A stretch of 64,000 bases of DNA from Blastomussa wellsi (taxonomy: Eukaryota; Cnidaria; Anthozoa; Scleractinia; Plerogyridae). A program made the position numbers and the translations under genes. The stretch's first letter is position 1. Every line of letters starts with the position of its first letter. The stretch is taken from assembly GCA_947652115.1 (NCBI GenBank), contig OX393562.1, forward strand, positions 32,040,089 to 32,104,088, read 5' to 3'. The notes under the pieces were generated by a model. It saw nothing but the letters and a program-made list of their open reading frames with translations. It had not been told where the DNA came from and ran no database searches. This document shows, in pieces, positions 52,857 to 64,000 of the stretch.

Positions 52857-55800
52857 TTATCTGGCGTAGAGAAGGCATGGCACAAGAGGAGCTGCCGCTG
52901 CCCCAATGAAGGCTCTTTCCTTGTTGTCCTTTGCCTTCGATGGCTTCCTTTCCCCGCGTTGGATAGCCATCCTGTGTTCTTGTTCCTCCTCTAAAGTTTT
53001 CATCTTGCTGAATATGTCTATTCCTATGTGAAACATGCACATCAAGAAGCAGATTCCCGCTGCAATGAGAAACATAGTGTGAGCGCCCGCGGAATCAATG
53101 ACAACACCGCTGACTCCTGAACCCAGAGCCATCCCCAGGCCCCAGTAACTTCCATGGAGAATGCTTTGAACCATTGGTGCTGCTTCTAGAAGACAAAACA
53201 AACAATGACAAAAAGACTCATTAGAACAAAGTGACGAATTTGCATCAGCAGTAAAAGAATGGTTCACGCACATGGCATAGGCCAGTATAAAAGCATCAGC
53301 AAGCGTAGTGTAAACCGGAGTGACATAATCATACGCAAAGGCACAAGAAAATGGTAACATGTTCTTTTTTTATGCTTATGCTTGCGTCACGTCGCGTTAT
53401 CGCAAGTGTGAACCGTTTTACATTAGCATATGTCAGCAATACATGGAGTCAGCGGAAATGCGCTTGAAAATGCAACCTAGTTTTTGAGTAGCACAAACTC
53501 GTCCCACTCTTCCTGGTCCGGGTATGGCAAGAAGCCCACTCGTCCCACTCTTCCTGGTCCGGGTATGGCAAGAAACCCATTGTGCTTACGTTACTAGTAT
53601 GAACATCCTAGGCTTATGCTTGTGCTTATTAATATTTCGTGCGTGTGAACCAGGCTGAGCTTACTCTACTGGTCCTCTAGATCAAGTGTAGCAGTTGCTT
53701 TCTTAAGGCGGGAAAGAGGCATTGTTCCCGTTGTTTGTTCTTTTGTTCTACTGGTCCTCTGGTGTAGCAGTTGCTTTCTTAAGGCGGGAAAGAGGCATTG
53801 TTCCCGTTGTTTGTTCTATTGTTCTACTGGTCTTCTGGTGTAGCAGTTGTTTTCCTATCTAAAAATTAGTGTAGGATTTTTGATTGTGCCGGATTTTGTT
53901 CTTCCTGTGGCAAATATGTACAAGCTTAAAAGACTTGGATGTAGTCAACATCTAACCTCTCCTCACATTAAATTGAATGATCACCATAGAGAGATATTTT
54001 AAAACGTTGCTTCATCTTTGAGGACCAGTAGGGAGAATTTGTGGGTTGACATTCGGTTAATAAAAAGTTAACTGTGTATTCAAATTTATGGTACATGTAG
54101 AAATTTGAAGTATTTTCGCATCGACATATCTCGACACTGGAAAAATCAAGGTCATTCCAGTCTAGCAGTTTCTCCCGCGCGAGTCTCGATTATATTGGCG
54201 ATCCAAAAGGAAGAGATTAGCTAGGAGTCCAACCACATGCGCATCGTTAACCGAAAATGCATCTGTTGATCCTTTTCCCTTAGAATAAGAGTCACTTTTA
54301 CAAAGCTTCGCTCCAATGTGGCTCCAATGTGTGTTGAATCCGCCTTATAGTGTTGTAGCGGGACTTTCAACTGTAAGTGCTTTTTTGTTTACTTTATTTA
54401 GACAGAGATTAAGGTTTTCTTAGCATTGAAATGTCTATTTAGAAAAACCTTCAATTCGCTCACCTGGTGGCGCGTTCACGTAAACAGCGGCAATTGACCA
54501 CACTCCTCCATACGTGATTCCTTGAACCATTTCCATTGGTATCACAAGCCAGGGATCCTTCAGGTAGGTGTACATGAGGTACCTAGCAGTGTAGCATGCG
54601 AAAGCAAGGCAGATCATTCCTTGTTGACCAATGGTCTCAACCACGTACCCCGACAGGAAATACATCACCACTTCCGCCAGACAGTAGATAAGTAGAATAA
54701 TGCTGAAAAGAACAGGGGTACCACCGAGGTCCTGAAGATACCAAAACAGGAATGAATTCTGAAGACTATGAAAGAAACCAAACGTGAACAGTGTAACCAG
54801 GAAAACACCGTTTTTGAAGGTTTTGAACAACTTCATCCCGTCCAGGAATTCGTACCCGTTTGTCTCCTCTTCAGGTTGTCTGTTAAACTCGACACAAAGC
54901 GATACCAACACTGTAGCGCCGATAGCAATTTCAAACAGGTAAAAACAGGGTAAATAGTTTATAGTGTCTGTATACACACAGTCCGTCATCAAAGACACCC
55001 ACACAGCGACAAGAATGGCAGCCAGGCTGAGACCAAGCGAGCCAAACAATCTCTGTTTGCCGTATTCGCTGTCAGTTTCAACCAGGGATCTCACAATGGC
55101 GTTATCTGCCAGCATCGGCGTTGGTGTTGTGATAATTTCAGTTAGAATCACAATTAGAACAAGAGTGCGAAACACCCAGGTGTTATATTTCACGCGGAAA
55201 TCATCATGTGGTTTCGGGCTCTTGGCCATTTCTTCCCTTGTCTCATATGGCAGAATACCACTATTTTTGTTTATCTCGATTATTTTCTCATCATCCTCTG
55301 GTGAATCTGACATGATCCTTTGTTTGTTATTTTCGTGTCTATCTTTAGCCTGTTTACTTTCAGGCAAGTCATCGCTTAATACTCGTCTCTGTCCTTCTTC
55401 CAGATTAAGTGATCTAGAAGCAGTTTCACTTCGCTGATCTCGACTGTCTGCATTTGGTTCCACATTTGCATCCGTTTCGTACTTATTTGCATCGTAGCCA
55501 TTCGGTTGTGACCACGATGATGAGATTAATTCTGCATTTGAAGCACCATTTTCGTTCCTTTTCGCTGTTTTGCCGTTGTTCGATAAACTTGTGTCAGTAT
55601 TTTTTATCTTCTTAAAGTCCTGGAAATCCCTTGGATTCCATTTTTGTAGGGAGTCGGAAATATGCGAGCTTAGAATTAGTTCTCTCGTTGTAATGTTGCC
55701 GCCAGTTTTGGCGCTAGCGTTGGAAAGAGTTGAAGGTGGAGTCGAAAGTGCGATTGCCTGAATTGTTGAGCCTTCCCTAGCATACCCATAACAAGGTATA

Positions 55801-56204
55801 TTGTTGGGGTAAACGAAGGATTGTCCAAAATATCCAATAGTCCATCCGAGAATTGAAATAAAGTACACCACTTTTGGCTTGCTAAATTTATCCGTGACCA
55901 TTTTCCACAACGGCAAACACACAAGTTTCACAGCAGGTCTCAAAGCGAGCAAAAGACCAATTTGACCAGGGGTTAGCCATAACTGCTTGTAGAACAGACT
56001 GAAGAACGGGAATAGTGAACCCAACGCCGTGTAAAAGAAGAAGTAGAAAGCCTTCGACACCAGGAAACTCTTGTCGGCATCGCGAACTCTTTGAATAACT
56101 TTGCGCCATTTTGATTGTTGTGTGCTTTCAATTTCAGCGTCGAAGTTCTCGTCGTTTTCAGAAGGGGAGTCAGATCCTATAGGCTGGTATGAAGTAGGAA
56201 TCAT
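52857..56204 (-). CDS. MFSD6-like major facilitator superfamily transporter, 689 residues
   Basis: Two exons: 54464-56204 (ATG at 56204, phase-1 donor CCAG|GTGAGC) and 52857-53185 (acceptor tctag, TAA stop). The first exon encodes a cytosolic N-tail of ~45 residues, the early helices (FYFFFYTALGSLFPFFSLFY, GQIGLLLALRPAVKL, VVYFISILGWTIGYFGQSF), a hydrophilic loop of ~180 residues, then further helices. The second encodes the last helices (HGSYWGLGMALGSGVSGVV, MFLIAAGICFLMCMF) and a charged tail. The HG-YWGLG motif and the long loop after TM3 are typical of MFSD6/MFS_1-like proteins, whose substrates are not established. A related last exon lies at 62346-62617, so this is probably one of a tandem pair. 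Confidence 0.9.
53497..53850 (+). repeat. Two short tandem duplications in the MFSD6-like intron
   Basis: A 41-base unit (ACTCGTCCCACTCTTCCTGG...) is repeated exactly but for one base at 53497-53537 and 53538-53578. From about 53668 a ~89-base unit containing TAGCAGTTGCTTTCTTAAGG is repeated twice plus a partial third copy. Confidence 0.9.
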
Positions 56205-57917
56205 TATTTGGCGAAGAACACTCGATCTTGTGGTTTACATTTTAGTTAAACTTGCGAGAACGGCGGAAACAAACGCCGTTCTCTTGTCAAGACCGAAACT
56301 CATCACCTCCGCTCACAACAATATTAATATGCAAGATTAAAAGCCCTATCCGTCACCCTCGTAACTCAATATGCTAATGTATTTAATTTATATATCATTC
56401 ATTTGCGGGCAACCAACCACAAACAAGCGTAACAGTTTGGAAATACAAAGCGGTCAAAAGATCGTCAATAAATAAAGATGTCTGCTGAAAAAGTGTTTTT
56501 AATTGATAACTTAAAGGTTACAACGACCTGTCGACATGTCTTGTACAAGCCATCGTTTTTTTAATCGGATTCGTCCCCAAAGCAGTATCATGTCGTTTAT
56601 ACAGGGGAGAGGGGTGGGGGGTACTCTCTTGCCAAATGCAGCCGTCCTATATATGGCTTCAACACTTTTGTCGAGGTCGAGTTGCTTTTGTCCGTGAATT
56701 TAATCATCCATACCCTATGAGCCACATTTACGCAAACCTTCCACAGCTTCTCGTTTCAAAACATGTCGGGTCTAATTTTATACCTTTTTGAACTCGAACT
56801 ACAGATAACATATATTTAGATTAGTTTCTAATCATTGAAATTCAGTCCAGATTTAATTAAAATAACCGACTTCAATTTTGCCCTCCGGCTTACCATTCAG
56901 TGATTCCAATCATAAACAATGTGTCAACCCTAACAAGCAGTACTAGGTATGATACATCTTCTAACTGAAGATTTTCTTTTGCTTGGAACTTACTAATAGC
57001 CAAGGATTGAATGTTTTAGTCCACCTCCCATGGAACTTAGAAAAAAGAGATATTCCGGGACTGAGCGCGGGAGTACCGCAGGGGAGAGGAGGGGTAGGGG
57101 GTACTCCCACGCATGCCGCCTCGTGATAGGTTTTCGGTCCTTAAATTGGATCTCAGTTTTGTCCGTTTTCGTATTGTTCCTGATGTAATCCTAAGCAAGG
57201 GTACCTAAATTTAATCGTGTAAAATTGTACACGTAAACCGGTAAATGGTTCGAAACGGTAAACGGCAAGTTAAACGAAAAAGAAACGGTCTGTTTAAACT
57301 GAACAATTTGTTAACATAACTGGAACGAAATAAGGTTGACCTGTTCATACCTTTCTTCGTTTTCGTTTTTCCCTTGAATAGGGTGTCATATTTCGAGTTT
57401 GGTACTTAAATAGGGTATCAAAACCCGTTTTCTTTATCCTTAAATAGGGTCAGGACTGAAGAACTTTCGCGGCACACACCTATCCGAAATTTAAGGTAGG
57501 TAGTACCGCCCCCGGGATTAACGCGCTTGGCTGAATTTATGAATCGCAATCAGGTGATGCGCTGTGCTGTTAATTATTTGCAGTTCAACTGATTTGAGTT
57601 TAGCAAAGTTCCTTGCTCTCATAACTTCACCCACATTTTCTCAATTGTATGACTTAGCGATTATGGCAGGTCCGCGGCCAGCTGGACAGAACTGCAACGA
57701 TTTATCACTGAAACACATTTATTGACGAAAGCCCAATTGACTGGAGGCTAAAGCAAGACATCCGCTCTTGTAAATCTTTTCAAATATAAATAGAATGAAG
57801 CTGTTACGTTTATGCTGGCATTCCCTAGCTGGGTTTTCATTGAGGATTGATTAGTTGAAGAAGCAGATCTCACGGTGAAACTCCTTGTGCAGTTGGTGAT
57901 TTTGAACGTAGGACCAT

Positions 57918-58238
57918 TCAATTAGTTGGCGTTTTGTTTACGCAATGCATTGTTGATAACATATGTCGCTCTTCTTTGATGGGCGAGTTTAATCTTGGCG
58001 TTCTTGGAAGAATGGGCAGGCTAGTTAGCGTGAAATGGTAGTCGCCTTTTCTTATGGGGCATGTCAATTTATAAGGAAGGAACTGTATACTGATGATCAA
58101 TAACGTTGCCTTGAATTTGGAGAAGAAAGTGGGCCGTGTCCATGGACGTCTGTGTGTCTGTGCAAGAAGTTTAAAAATACCATCAGCTTCCAGCTGTTTG
58201 ATCCGCCTTGCATTATAAAGTTTGTTGTTGATCCTGAT
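57918..58238 (-). pseudogene. 107-codon open frame, probable mobile-element or gene remnant
   Basis: After an acceptor-like cttttgtag the minus strand is open for 107 codons to TGA, starting RINNKLYNARRIKQLEADGI. No ATG precedes it. A shorter, decayed relative (HARLIKQLETDGIKKL) lies at about 13200-13270 on the same strand, which argues for a dispersed element. Family not recognised. Confidence 0.35.
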
Positions 58239-59334
58239 CTACAAAAGGGTTAAGCTAAAATTTAGTGGTCCTTGTATGGTTTACAGAAGTCAAGAAGTTT
58301 GAGGCGATTGAGAAATGAGCTTAGTAGGGGGGATCATTCCGTGATATGGTTGGACGACCAAGACATCCTTGAGCGGTTTTCATTTGTCTCGAGGAACCAG
58401 TTGTTCATGACCAGTTATGATATGGAAATGCTAAAACCATTCTCCAGGCGGAGCGAAGACAAACTAAATGTCGATAAGGGAAAGCCAAGAAATGAAAGAC
58501 TTTCATTGTAGCTTTGATACAACGCAGCCGTGGACGTTCTAAGAAAATTCAAGCACTCTTGGGAACACCAGGGTAAAGTAAATATTTCACTTTATTGTTT
58601 AATGAACCGACTCCTTGTGTTATCACAACTTTTGTTCAAAAATTCGCCAGTTGATTTGCGCGCAGTAGTTGATTCACTTATTGCGACGTTTCTCGATGCG
58701 ATAGCAAAAGCTTTTCTTTTAAAAAGTATGAACACAGTGTGTTTTATACCGCTATTTAAATAAAGTTCTTGTTTACGATAGCTTGTCGTCGCCGTAATTT
58801 TTCTTTTCTATTTAAAAGAGATCTCGCTTGGAAAGCCATCAGAATGCATTTGCAGCTTTGTTTTCCTCGTAGCGCTGCGTTTAACTCTTGAATTATAGAC
58901 TAGAAAAATCGCTTTAAGTTTACAATGGTTGAGTACTCGTTATGTATAGGCAATCACATGAGGCCAAGTACTATTAAGGATTAATTGCACGAGAGGTTTG
59001 TAAAAATTATCGAGCGATGTGGCATATAATGAATTTCAGACAAAACTCGCAGAAATAAATGAGACTTTATTGTTTGCTATCACAGAGAGAAAAGTAATAT
59101 CTACCTGTATTAACACAATGTACTAAGAAACTCTTACTGCCATTTAGAAAATTAACTTCAATACTGCTAAGAAAGGTCGAACTCGATGTCCCTAAAAACA
59201 CTGAAAAACCGCATGAAACATTGAGCGCAACCGTTCCTGTCAACGAAAAGGGTAGCGAATTACCACGTGGACTCTGTAACCCCCCAACTAAAATTTTAAG
59301 TCTAGCAACTTTTTTAAGACGAAAAGAACGAAAA

Positions 59335-59400
59335 ACCATGCAGGGTCTGAGCGTCGAACCCGGGCCGACGAGGCATACTTAACCACTCTGCCACAAATGA
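59335..59400 (-). repeat. tRNA-like sequence (Ser/Leu-type A box)
   Basis: On the minus strand TGTGGCAGAGTGGTTAAGTA and GGGTTCGACGCTC resemble A and B boxes, but the spacing is too short for a complete tRNA. Probably a SINE head. Confidence 0.4.
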
Positions 59401-59505
59401 AAGCTAACCGCAAGCAAAATGGAGTAAAACTAACCGCAAGCAAACCTAAAATAGAATGAAACTAACCCCAAGCAAACCTAACCGTGCGAACCGCAAGTAA
59501 AGGGA
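59400..59505 (+). repeat. Minisatellite of CTAACCGCAAGCAAA units
   Basis: Four to five imperfect copies of (G)CTAACCGCAAGCAAA with spacers. Its inverse, TTTGCTTGCGGTTAG, is the short unit of the array at 30785-30975. Confidence 0.75.
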
Positions 59506-61585
59506 AGAAATAACCTACATAACAAAGGTAACTGCTCTTGCTGAATACATGAAGGTGAAAAGTAATAATGTGGGGTGACCGCTGACAAAATAAAATCATA
59601 CTGCGGAAGAGGGTCTCAGAGTCTACGGGGGATTTCGTTTGCCCAACGAAGATATGCTACAAGTCTCGCGCAACATAGCTGTATGACTCGGTATCCATGC
59701 ATGTACGAATCACAACTGATCAATATTTTTTTCCCAAAGAAAACACGCTCAAAGCAGAATTAGATCATCGTGTTTTGGTTGGATACCAGATTGGATAGCA
59801 AGAGAAATGAGAAAATGGCTATAGTTATGTTACGCCATTGCACAGAAATGTCATCGGTAATCTCGACACATAAGAACTTCAAATGCACCTAAAATCGTTA
59901 GAAATGCAAAAAAAAAAACGTAACAAACCATACGTTTCGAGGCGACTGTCCCTTTATCGTTTGAAACGCTATTGAGGAAGATCTGATGCAGATTTAACAA
60001 CTCTTGAAGTTATCAAATGAAAATTTCCGGTTTACGGTTTTTCCAGGTACCTTGCGCGCATAGTGTAATGTAATGTAATGTAAAACTTTATTTTATGCGG
60101 AGAATCATCAGTTAAGCTAAAAGTTGAAACTAAACTCATTACAACCGTTCTACATGGTTACCGTGTGGGAATCCGATATCTCAGATACCTTCTTAATTTT
60201 TAAACTGCCCAATAGAACCAACGCTTTTTGAAATATCGTCGCGTCTTCCCTACCCACCCACCCACCCCTTCCATCCATCGGAGGGCGAATCGGAGGGTTT
60301 GGACCGTTTGCTGATGGTAAAATTAGATCCTTCATGCAAATAAGAAGGAAAAATACTTCACTTACGCGGTACACAGAAATCACATTTGAAATGCACCTGA
60401 CCTGCAGGGTATGACTTATGAGAGACAGGGTCCCTTTTTATCGACACAACGTACTTTCCCCAGTCACTAACTGCTTAAAAGAAAGTTAACTGCCAGTTGT
60501 TAGATTTGATCAGAGCGGGCACAAGTGGATGGGCATCAACTATTACATCTGTAGTCAACAGATTAAAAATCGGAATTTATGCTAACATTTATCTCTTTTC
60601 CCAGAAAAAAAAACAAAGCGTAATCCGTAAAATGTAGCCTAAACAGGTAGAGCTATTTTTAAATAATCTGTTAAATACCCAATTGTAACTTACAGTCACC
60701 TTAATTCCTAGATCCAGAACTAACCTTGTGCTGATAGCTACACCAACCAGCAGCATATGACCGAACTGGTAGGCCCTCAGTATAAGCCAATATGGAGTGA
60801 CACCAATGCTATAGCATTGTACGGGGGAAAATTAAACAAAGCAAGATTTACGATTATATTGTCAAGAGAATAGTTCATATGTAATGGTAACAGGATTGAG
60901 TGGAGTTCAGTTCGGTCTGTAATCATACGAGTGATTAACAAAATCGGGCGACCGCGTAGTGGGAGTCCATCACGAGTATGATGACAGACAGAATTGGACG
61001 ACACGCAGTGCTGGTACCAGTTAATCATAACTATACGCAAAACCTGTTGACATCAGCCGTCCGAGAGAAAAAAAAGCGATGATTGAAAATGAAAGTTCTA
61101 GAAATATCAAGGAGTTTCAGAGTCGTGTTGCGCAGCACGCAAACCTTGTTACTGGACACATTGTTATTGGACACTTTGTTATTTGACTTTAGCTGCTCAT
61201 ATTTGGTCAAAAATAGGGCGTTCTAAGAACCAATCAGATTCGATAATTTTGTTATAGTTATGATCATCTCTTGCTATCGGAAGATTCCTTGTCCTCTTTT
61301 GCCAAAAGCCTGATTAAAAACAACTCTTATTATTTTAATAAGCTACCCAAGATTTCCCTCTGCATTAGCTCAGTTACTGTTATTACAAACAATTTGATAT
61401 TTACCAGTGACTGTCGAATTTCATGACGATATGATGTTTCTTAGTCTTATTCTACAGCTACATTGATTTATTTCCTTTCACGAAAAGGCCTTCTGATCAA
61501 CAGTGGCATACAAAAATAATATCATTTATGTAAAAAAACATTCTGTTGGATGCTTCAATAATTAAAGCGTGGTGATGATACTAAT

Positions 61586-61798
61586 AGGCCTTTTGCAACA
61601 AACAGTCACATGGTACAAAATGCGCCATGCTGGCGGGCAAGCTTATTATTATTCCCGCACTGGGACATCCAAACAAAGCGACCTCAGCCAGTCAAGCTTG
61701 GTGTTTCTTTGTTTTGGATTTCCCAGTGCGGAATAGTAATAAGCTTGCCCTCTAGCATGACGAATTTTGTACCATGTGACCGTTTGTTGCAAAAGTCT
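61586..61798. mobile_element. Complete palindromic MITE, AGGCCTTTTG family
   Basis: AGGCCTTTTGCAACAAACAG and the diverged inverse GTTTGTTGCAAAAGTCT bound a ~213-base element with long arms (CACATGGTAC, GGGCAAGCTTATTA, TTCCCGCACTGGGA and inverses). Related to 44096-44734. Confidence 0.85.
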
Positions 61799-62345
61799 AC
61801 TCTCTCTTCTTAGGACTAGAAGACAAACTTTTAACTCTAAATATTTTTCATTTCTTAGATTCGTGAAAATGATCACAGTCTAAACCATGACCGTGTGCAT
61901 CCTCAAGGAAAAATTAAAAAATACAATGTTAAATACCCAACTTAATTGATTACATTAATTAATGAATTTCAATTTCTTTAATTAGATTAAACACTAGAAG
62001 AAAATTTGAAATTGATTATTAAACCCATATATATTAATTTAAAAGTCACTTTGTGACAATGTGGTTTTGAAACCAAGGCATTTTAGTCATTTTCTAAATA
62101 CGCAATAAATAAAAGTTGCTTCGGGCGAACTGTATACAATAAAAACAACAAAAATAAAATTTTCCCTCCACCAGTAGCCCAAGCCATGCATAAATGGCTG
62201 TCAGTTTAAGATTCTTTTGTTTTCGTTTAAATTAGCCTCACCAGCCACGAATTAATTTTTACTCTGGAAAGAGGATAGTGAGACTATTAAATACGTACAA
62301 AAAAATTAAATTGGCAGCCATTTATACAAATCTGTATATGCTAGT

Positions 62346-62617
62346 TCATGTAGTACCCATCGTACTGTCCCTATCTGTGGCCACTTCAGTGTCGTCTCCA
62401 ATCTCCGACGGAATCTGTGAATATTGACTGCGTTTCTCATGGAAGTTGTTGATGGCGAAGAATAGAACAAGAATTGCGAAAGAGAACGCCGCTTCAAGAC
62501 GAAATGTCAAGCGTGCACCAATCTCATGAACCATCATTCCTCCCACAACCCCACCCACTGCCATCCCTAGACCCCAATACACGCCGTGGATTATGCCTTG
62601 GATTGTGGCTCCGGAAC
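62346..62617 (-). CDS. Last exon of a second MFSD6-like transporter (gene continues past right edge)
   Basis: An acceptor (tttccag) at 62618 opens a phase-1 exon of 272 bases ending in TGA. It encodes IQGIIHGVYWGLGMAVGGVV, two helices (RLEAAFSFAILVLFFAI) and a polar tail. HG-YWGLGMA and the exon phase match exon 2 of the MFSD6-like gene at 52857-56204, so it is a paralog with the same gene structure. The first exon, expected to be ~1.7 kb, is not within the remaining 1.4 kb. Confidence 0.85.
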
Positions 62618-64000
62618 CTGGAAACGAATATAAGAGAATGTCAAAAATCTGGTCTTTTAAAGGTTGATAAAAAAATAAAACAAACGGCGGTTACAAACAT
62701 TATCAATAGACAACGGATGGTAAAAACTTTTATAAACTTGACGTTTCGTATGCTTCAACATACATCTTCAGATGTGACGGTTATAACAGTTACAAAAAAA
62801 GTTACAAAATATTTTAAAAATACAAAAATAAAGCGAGGCACTGGTTACTAGCTAAAGACAATGACAAAATTTATACTTCCAAGAAATTTGGAAGGAGGAG
62901 GCTGCCGAATGTATCGAAGAACGAGTTGACAGACGATTGCACAGTTCTGACTGTTGTTCTTTATTTTCAAGTCTTCAATTCAAAGACGCTTTTGCGAAAT
63001 TTGTGGATTTTACAGATTATACAAATTTTGCGTTTTTTCGCGATTTTAGTAAATTTCGTAAAATTCGCAGCTTCGTCGAGGGGCCCCCTTGAAACCTTTG
63101 ATATGTTAAACACAACACAGCGGTTGAGCGTGGATGCGTATTTTAGAAAATTTGCGAAAATAGCGGATAACGTTTTTTTGCGATTTTCGAAAAATTCGCA
63201 ACTTTAGCTAGTTAAATTCGCAGTTTCGTCGCGGGTCCTCCTTGAATTGCCTTGACATCTCCTTTCGCGGATTCTGTGAAATTTCGCTATCTTTGTAATT
63301 TTGGTAATTGCGTTCAATCCTGGACATATCTCTCCAAAGATCACCGAATTGCAGAGCAGCGAAAATTAATTTTTACCTTTTAAAACAGTTGAAATTAGTT
63401 TTTAACCTTTCCGCTGACTGTGACGGGAAGGCATTAACCGTTACCCACAAAAAAGCCAAAATATTAATCGTCAACTGTAACTGAAACGACACCACCCCAT
63501 TGCATGACAAGCCCCTATTAGTGGTCCTATAAAGGAGATGATTTCAAAACTTGAATTATATCTGGCACAAAAACTCTTTGGGAAAGCTGACTGAAGGCAT
63601 AGCGAAAAAGAAAGTACAATCTCGAATGAAAATTATTTTTTTAACTTTTCAAGTAACAAGGTCACATCCTGTACAACGATAAGAGTGATGACGAAGCTGA
63701 CACAGATGATGATGGCAGGAGTATCGGATTATGAATTCCAGCCTGAGACGTCCGAAGAATATGCGCTGAAATGCCTTGATAACGAACTGTAGAAAAACTC
63801 AACATAGATAGATAAATAGTTGAAACGACACGGAGCCTTGAAAACTAGCTTAAACTAAGGAACAGTGTCAATATATGTTCGTGGGGGTGGGCGGTACGCA
63901 GCTCTTTACAAGGTCCCATAGTGTTGGCTGAAAAAATGATAAACAAACAACATGTACAGTGACAATGGACCCTAGCCCTAAAACAATATAGCTGCGAACT
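62618..64000. other. Intron of the second MFSD6-like gene, repeat-rich
   Basis: Contains a dispersed repeat with a hammerhead-like motif (62731-62790) and a copy of the repeat also seen at 24226-24384 (about 63165-63345). From 63350 to 64000 I see nothing recognisable. Confidence 0.6.
62731..62790 (-). ncRNA. Hammerhead-ribozyme-like motif, second family
   Basis: On the minus strand: ACAT, CTGAAGA (exact CUGANGA core), one T, stem-loop GTATG-TTGAAG-CATAC, GAAA, CGTC, AAGT. ACAT/AAGT forms a short stem I with one mismatch and TATAA/TTATA extends it. All hammerhead core residues are present; the deviations are one extra base before stem II and a minimal stem III (C-G-U), which in retroelement hammerheads is thought to work as a dimer. 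Confidence 0.5.

Larger units (their letters stand above)
56205..62345. other. Intergenic region between the two MFSD6-like genes
   Basis: No complete gene is recognised. Two copies of a GGGGGTACTC-type coral repeat occur at about 56590-56780 and 57060-57510. A 107-codon open frame with an acceptor is at 57918-58238. A tRNA-like sequence and minisatellite follow at 59340-59505. A GTAATGTAAT microsatellite is at 60065 and a palindromic MITE at 61586-61798. Confidence 0.55.

Noticed and set aside
60777..61040. 87-codon minus-strand frame
   Set aside because: Resembles a common coral repeat phrase (GAATTGGACGACACGCAGT) rather than a host gene; no splice or domain support.
61586..61798. Two overlapping opposite-strand open frames
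   Set aside because: Both fall in a palindromic MITE, which gives mirror-image frames.

Overview
The window is eukaryotic. It contains multi-exon genes with GT-AG introns, about 38-40% GC by eye, many palindromic and terminal-inverted-repeat elements, tRNA-derived SINEs and one 200-base N gap. Gene content and repeat style fit an anthozoan cnidarian, most likely a stony coral. Evidence includes an intronless rhodopsin-like GPCR, a fibrinogen-related lectin exon, a trefoil plus GH31 alpha-glucosidase and MFSD6-like transporters. Species cannot be named from sequence alone. Exon boundaries were worked out by hand from reading frame, splice sites and family alignment from memory.

Layout: (1) 3194-10503, minus: a BNIP2/PRUNE2-family gene, seven coding exons found, with a long acidic N-terminus and a C-terminal BCH (CRAL-TRIO-like) domain; the last short exon was not found. 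Its large intron holds a ~2.1-kb inverted-repeat element (5625-7760) that carries an unrecognised open exon on the plus strand and the assembly gap. (2) 16050-24054, plus: an eight-exon gene for a 478-residue protein with an aminoglycoside-phosphotransferase (APH)-like kinase fold, the only complete plus-strand gene. (3) 24562-25291, minus: a truncated, frameshifted fibrinogen-domain gene. (4) 29558-30478, minus: an intronless class A GPCR. (5) 32391-49298, minus: a 24-exon GH31 acid alpha-glucosidase gene (933 residues; the exons add up exactly in frame) with signal peptide, degenerate trefoil domain and a hydrophobic tail that looks like a GPI-anchor signal. (6) 52857-56204, minus: a two-exon MFSD6-like transporter (689 residues). 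(7) 62346-62617, minus: the last exon of a second MFSD6-like gene that continues beyond the right edge.

The neighbours do not form a pathway or operon; each looks independently transcribed. The two MFSD6-like genes lie head to tail and look like tandem paralogs. Intergenic and intronic DNA is rich in non-autonomous DNA transposons, several with clear inverted repeats and target duplications and several nested. Three repeat copies contain hammerhead-ribozyme-like cores. The most interesting points are the predicted GPI-anchored alpha-glucosidase, the metazoan APH-like kinase of unknown substrate, the exon-carrying transposon in the BNIP2-like intron, and the hammerhead-like motifs.
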